A stretch of 64,000 nt of DNA from Aspergillus flavus (Eukaryota; Ascomycota; Eurotiomycetes; Eurotiales; Aspergillaceae). Positions 58,915-64,000 of this stretch are shown piece after piece. Every line of letters starts with the position of its first letter. Position 1 is the first letter of the stretch. The position numbers and the translations under genes were made by a program. The notes under the pieces were generated by a model that saw nothing but the letters and a program-made list of their open reading frames with translations, had not been told where the DNA came from and ran no database searches. The stretch is taken from NCBI RefSeq assembly GCF_009017415.1, contig NC_092404.1, positions 1,674,001 through 1,738,000 on the forward strand. The letters run 5' to 3'.

Positions 58915-61233
58915 ATGTCACTACAAAACGCTCATCTTCAACCGCGTATTTCCAAGAAGGCCCCCTTTTCAGTGGAGGTTCCTGGCGTTGAGGCGAAACC
59001 TGGAGAGACTGTCCCCCGTCGGCTGCCGGCGGCAAAGGATGGACTCATCCTGAAACCTGTGGAGGATGTCGCAACTACCTACGATGTCTTCCGCCGTTCT
59101 GCGCGCGTGTTTGGTAACGCAAAGGCTGTCGCAAGTCGCCGCTTAATCAAGACTCACGAGGAGAACAAGAAGGTCAAGAAGGTCATCGATGGCGTCGAGA
59201 AGGAGGTCGACAAGAAGTGGACATACTTCGAGATGAGCGGTTATAGCTACAAGAGCTTCGTCGAGTACGAGCAAATGGCTCTCCAACTTGGTGCGGGTCT
59301 GAAGAAGCTTGGGCTCGAGACGGGAGACAAAATCCATCTTTACGGTGCAACAAGGTGAGTGTGCAGTTTGGCTCGGTGGAATGGAATTCTTCGGTGAATT
59401 GGCTAACACTGGTCCTTAGTGAAAACTGGCTGGCCATGTCACACGGTTCGTTACAGTTATCTTGCGCGCGACGGTGTTCCGCATACTAATTTTGAGCAGG
59501 AGCTGCATCCCAGTCGTTGACGATCGTTACCGCCTATGACACCCTGGGAGAGGAGGGGTTGAAGCACTCCCTCGTCCAAACATCAAGTGTTGCCATGTTC
59601 TGCGATCCCAGTCTCATTCCCTCAGTGGCCAATGTGCTTAAGGACGTCAAGTCGATCAAGCACATCATCTGGAACTCGCACTTTGCACCCAAGCAGGCGG
59701 ACCTGGAAAGACTGAAGACTGAGTACGAGGACATCAATGTCATCAGCTTCGAGGATCTCCGGACGTTGGGTGAACAGAATCCGGTGGAACCTGTCCCACC
59801 GTCTCCTGAAGATCTCTGCTGCATCATGTACACCTCCGGATCTACCGGCCCACCAAAGGGTGTTCCCCTTACCCACGCAAACGTCATCGCTGCAAGTAAG
59901 CTCATTCAGCTGTTCGCACCCCGATATGCCAAAACTAATGTTGAGTAGCCGCCGGTATCAATACAATTGTCGGACCATACATTGGGCCCTCCGATGCTCT
60001 CTTGACTTACCTCCCCCAGTCGCATATCCTTGAGTTCATGTTCGAGAACCTCTGTCTAATCTGGGGTGGTACCATGGGTTATGGAAACCCACGGACGTTG
60101 TCGGACGCTTCGATGCGTAACTGCAAGGGCGACATTCGTGAATTCAAGCCTACGATTCTTGTCGGTGTGCCCGCTGTGTGGGAATCAGTGAAGAAGGGTG
60201 TGCTTAACAACTTGAACAAGAACAACCTCATTGTGAGAGGCATGTTCTGGGGTGCTATGGCCGCCAAGAACTTTTTGATGACGACCGGGTTCCCTGGCCA
60301 CAGTGTGGGCTCTTCATTACTGGATGCTGTTGTTTTCAAGAAGTTGAAGGACGCGACTGGTGGCCGGTTGCGCATTATGATGAACGGTGGTGGTCCCATC
60401 TCGAAGGATACCCAGAAGTTCCTGTCTATGGCCATTGCCCCAATGATCAGCGGGTATGGTCTCACCGAAACCTCGGCTATGGGTGCTCTGAATGACCCGA
60501 TGGCCTGGAACCCCGACGCCCTGGGTGAAATCCCTGCTTCCATTGAAGTGAAACTCGTTGACTTCGCTGATGCCGGGTACTTCACGAAGAGTAATCCCCC
60601 ACAAGGAGAGATCTTCATCCGTGGAGGCAGTGTGAGCAAAGGCTACTGGGACAATGAGGAGGAGACCAAGGCTGCCTATACCGAGGACGGGTGGTTCATG
60701 ACCGGTGATATCGGCGAATTTGATAAGAACGGCCACCTGAAGATCATTGACCGCAAGAAGAACCTCGTCAAGACGCAGAACGGTGAATACATCGCTCTCG
60801 AGAAGCTCGAATCTGTCTATCGCTCCTCTCCCCTTGTGGGCAACATTTGCGTCTATGCCGCTCAAGATCAGGACAAGCCTATTGCCATCATTGTCCCGGT
60901 TGAGGCCGCGCTGAAGAAGCTCGCGCACGAGAATGGCATTGAGGGCGACACTCTGGAGACTCTGGTTCATAACGAGAAGCTGAAGGGGATTGTTCTCAAG
61001 CAGCTCCAGACCGCTGGTCGTGCGGGCGGTCTCAAGGGCATTGAGATTATCAACGGTGTAGTATTGTCTGACGAAGAATGGTCCCCTCAAAATGTAAGTC
61101 GCTGCGGTCCATTGATTGCAGTAGCATCGCTAACTTGCTTTAGGGATACATGACCGCCGCTCAGAAGCTCCAGCGCAAGAAGATTGTCGGCCACTTCCAA
61201 AAAGAAATCGACCAAGCTTACGGCAAAAAATAA
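58915..61233 (+). CDS. Long-chain fatty acid-CoA ligase (FAA1/FAA4-like)
   Basis: The enzyme activates long-chain fatty acids to acyl-CoA through an acyl-adenylate, for lipid synthesis, uptake or beta-oxidation. Exons are 58915-59354, 59420-59445, 59500-59895, 59949-61093 and 61144-61233, with introns of 65, 54, 53 and 50 nt, for 698 residues. The AMP-binding motif YTSGSTGPPKGVPLTH lies near residue 265. GYGLTETSAMG lies near 455. The fatty acyl-CoA synthetase signature DGWFMTGDIGEFDKNGHLKI followed by DRKKNLVKTQNGEYIALEKL lies near 535. It ends AYGKK, which is not a PTS1 signal, and no N-terminal PTS2 is evident, so a cytosolic, ER or lipid-droplet site is more likely than the peroxisome. 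Exon 2 is only 26 nt. Codon bias is moderate to strong. Confidence 0.95.
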
Positions 61234-63215
61234 ATGACGGAGTCACTGACGTTACACTGAAGCCGAGTAAATCATAATCATATATATCTCTTAGTTTATT
61301 CCGATGCCTGGTTTGTTTTGCTATGTACCGCATTGCCAGTTCGGGTTGTGAATGTTTCCTTTTCCTTTATTTGAGCTGTCTATTTCCTTAGTGTTTCTTT
61401 TTTTGTTTAAATATCCCATAGGACGGCGATTGAAAATGTGTCTATGTTATCTTCCCATCAGTAAAGAGCATAATGAATTGGAGATGAATAAATGCATGCT
61501 TGTCTTGGCCAACTACAATGATGCCCACGCATATTCACTTTCACCAGTAGGAATTGACAGCAGCAGTATGAAGTTTCATTTAATGGTATGTGACAAGCTC
61601 TTCTACTAACTGCAATTGTACTGTAGTTAATGTACATGTAGGGCAAGGTACTGCAAACCATTTCCTAACCCTACGTGAAGCTAGAAACACCATTAACCAT
61701 ATACGCTATTATGCAAATTAGGCCTTATTGTTCCAGAAATAATTTGTCCACACCCCGAACCTCCGACTATTCTCTGCGGCACACCTTCAAAATCTATATA
61801 ATGAGTCTAGGTTATTCCGGCTATATTCAGCAGAAGTGATTCCTACCTTATAACAATACTAGTTTGTTTGACACTACTCGAAGATCCTACCTTGTCTTAA
61901 TAGCAGTAGACTTGTTATTCTAAACTTCTGAGGCGGAGTAGGAACAGGTAACATCCAACTATCTATATTTCCCAAGTCTAGACCATCATTGCTCTCCGTA
62001 TTCTGAGAAAATATCAGTAAAGTTACTCGGTGTTGGAGTAGGCCGCTGCCTCAAAGAAGCCTTAAACATATCAGCATTATGAACTAGGACCCTAAATAGT
62101 ACAAAGAAGTAAATTATACGTTGGATGCTCAGAGCTGGACTTTCAATATCAAATTAAGCTGTTTACTTTCCGCACAAGGCTGGCCAAGATGATAATCTAG
62201 CATTATTATATCTAGATATTCTATAACCTACTAATCTACCTCCTATCTCAACGATAACTTATTCACAATATCTAAAGAACATACTCTACTATACAACACA
62301 TTCACAAAACAATAGAGAATCCACAGAATGTCCTCTTGAATGGCATCGACTTCATGAAAGATCCACATATACCTAAAGCAGGGAATATTCGACCAAAATG
62401 AATTCATCAGATGCGGAATATTACTTATTGTGAACACTTTCAGAGAAATCTAGGCAACGCTGAACCCTGATTAAGTCAGAGATAGTGCGTAAAAGAAAAC
62501 AGGATCTGATTATACCTCAGTGCTTTGAAGAGATAGCTCCGGTGTTTTAAGGTTTGATGGCCCATTCTATAAGCCAAAAACTACATATATCGGCCCAAGT
62601 GATTCTCTGAGACCGCAGAAGGACTGAGAGTCCAAGCCTTTTGCAATCCTGAACCCACCTAGAGTGGTATAGGCAGAACCAATGTGGTAGAGGGTAGTAT
62701 GCATGTGTAAGCGTTAATGAGAAAGGCTGATAACCAATGCCGCCTAAGGTCTTGCACTTTGCTGGCTGTGTTAGTTAATACATTCAGGCTATAGTGAGTA
62801 TTATAGACAATTGAAATGCCGTAGGGAACCTAACGTGTCTTTTTGGAAGTGAAGAGAGAAAGTGACTACATGATTGTATTTGTGAATCAATAATATACAA
62901 ATACTTTCAAAGGCGAGAAGATACCACTAGGACTTTTTTCCTTCTGTCATATCTCGAGTAGGCTCAGAGGTTGGCCACTTGTCAGCCTAAGACAAAACAG
63001 TTGTTCGTATTCTTGACGAGATCCCTTTAGCAGTGCCACGCGTGGCCTGGAAATGACCATCTACTCATATACAGATAGTGACCTGGAAACTAGAACGCCA
63101 CCTGCACTGGTTCGATGGCTCAGCTAAGCTATGTACAGATGATCAACCAGCGCTAAGGGAGTTCTTTCAAATAGACTCCCCGCAGAACATAGCAAACGGG
63201 CTCGGAGCCTCGACA
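61234..63215. other. AT-rich gene-poor region
   Basis: About 2 kb after the acyl-CoA synthetase stop. From about 61680 to 62900 the DNA is AT-rich with many TpA steps, and open frames are short and motif-free. It could be decayed repeat DNA, but I see no terminal repeats or transposase remnants. Confidence 0.5.
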
Positions 63216-64000
63216 TGATCCCTGGGGTTGTTAAATGCGTATTTAAGAGTTGACGAGGACACCCGATCTTATTCCTGGGGCCATCCGGCCTATGCTTTTT
63301 TGCTGGAGGTCATGAAGCGATCTAGAAAATGGGCAGACCTCATAACCAAGCAAGGACGAGCGCTTCTAAAGTTGATTGAGGTTAGGAATTTTGAATTACA
63401 AACAGCGGACAGTCGCAGACCTCTGCATGGAAATCGCATTGTACACTGGCCACTGCCGGCAGATCTGTTTAAAGTGAGCGAGTATGCCTGGGGAAAGCTA
63501 GACCCCTGGCCAAGCGATTCAAGTGACCTTCCACGTTTTACCTTTCCAGCGGTTTCGCTCGAAGTCCGTTATGCATTCGCCGTGGCACGATATAAGAGTT
63601 GGATGGTCAACAAACCAAAATCGCTGAGCTCGTCGTGTGCCGTAGCCGGCTTTGAAAGCAGGGAGCCGTGTACTGACCAAGGTCCTGTTACGCTGGCCTA
63701 GACTCCGCTATCTGTGACGGTCGCACGCTATCAATGGGGCCCTGTAGTTGCACACTTTCTGAAAGCTATACATCAAGGATCCATGAATGAACCGGCACTG
63801 TTCTGCAAAGACGCGGTAAAACTTTCGCTCGCCCATGAGGAACTCTATCGGACGTGCGAAAATCCCGCTGCGTTGGAGGTTGCATGCCGTTCATCTTCGA
63901 GGAAATGGAACGAGGCATACATGATTATCGATGTTAAGCCCTTAAATGCAGAATCTGGGATAGAAAAGACACTACGGCAGATAACGCTGGAAATAGTGGC
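63216..64000 (+). pseudogene. Orphan reading frame with an in-frame TAG, partial at window end
   Basis: From the stop at 63216-63218 one frame is open to a TAG at 63699-63701, and the same frame then stays open from 63702 to the window end. There is no ATG near the start of the first part, whose first candidate is the TTG at 63228. The first part encodes about 157 residues with SWGHPAYAFLLEVMKRSRKW and a Trp/Pro-rich stretch. The second reads on through ARYQWGPVVAHFLKAIHQGS and AHEELYRTCENPAALEVACR. I recognise no family. It may be a spliced gene whose intron spans the TAG, with exons outside the window, or a decaying gene. A short intron, GTGTAC to CCTAG just before 63702, would be only about 34 nt and shifts the frame. 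Confidence 0.4.

Noticed and set aside
2705..61233. Possible functional gene cluster linking PEX1 and the acyl-CoA synthetase (peroxisomal lipid theme)
   Set aside because: The two genes are 52 kb apart with unrelated housekeeping genes between them, and the synthetase lacks a PTS1 signal.

Overview
This window looks like a piece of chromosome from a filamentous ascomycete, most likely in the Aspergillus/Penicillium group (Eurotiales). The reasons are short introns of about 47-240 nt with GTRNGT donors and CTRAC-type branch sites, single-gene transcription units on both strands, long intergenic regions rich in homopolymers, and protein sequences that read as Eurotiomycete orthologues (MCM7, PEX1, RKM5, SSC1-type Hsp70, arginine-specific CPS). 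I rebuilt exon boundaries by eye from splice signals, reading frame and family conservation. In the recognised multi-exon genes the exon lengths sum to a whole number of codons.

Layout. 0-2.7 kb: three tRNA-Asn(GUU) genes on the minus strand and otherwise no gene. 2.7-9.6 kb: divergent pair PEX1 (minus) and MCM7 (plus) sharing a 460-bp promoter with a MluI cell-cycle box. 10.0-14.5 kb, all minus: a small secreted cysteine-rich protein, NAD(P)HX dehydratase and an SPT2 chromatin protein. 15.2-17.2 kb, plus: ribosomal proteins P2 and uS19 (S15). 17.8-26.5 kb, minus: a SET/MYND protein, mitochondrial arginine-specific carbamoyl-phosphate synthase large subunit, and an unidentified coiled-coil protein. 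27.5-30.0 kb, plus: an unidentified coiled-coil protein and a Vip1-like RRM protein. 30.5-40.0 kb, minus: a 72-aa acidic-tailed small protein, an Nmd5/importin-7-like karyopherin and the RNA helicase Ski2. 41.8-44.4 kb, plus: a DUF2415 WD-repeat protein. 46.8-49.0 kb, plus: mitochondrial Hsp70. 49-53.8 kb: a 4.8-kb gene desert in front of a single-C2H2 zinc-finger protein (53.8-55.3 kb, plus). 55.9-57.3 kb, minus: ribosomal lysine methyltransferase 5. 58.9-61.2 kb, plus: long-chain acyl-CoA synthetase. 61.2-64 kb: AT-rich, gene-poor sequence ending in an unresolved orphan reading frame that runs off the window.

The genes are almost all conserved housekeeping functions: translation and ribosome modification, replication, RNA decay, nuclear and mitochondrial protein handling, peroxisome import and lipid activation, and arginine synthesis. 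They do not form a pathway cluster. I see no transposase, CRISPR array, secondary-metabolite cluster or phage-like system. The more unusual material is a repeated TACGGAGTA-type motif confined to intergenic DNA, two Gcn4/CpcA-type sites in front of the arginine gene, very small exons (6, 11, 19 and 26 nt), an RGG-rich insertion in Ski2, the long desert before the zinc-finger gene, and the interrupted orphan frame at the right edge.
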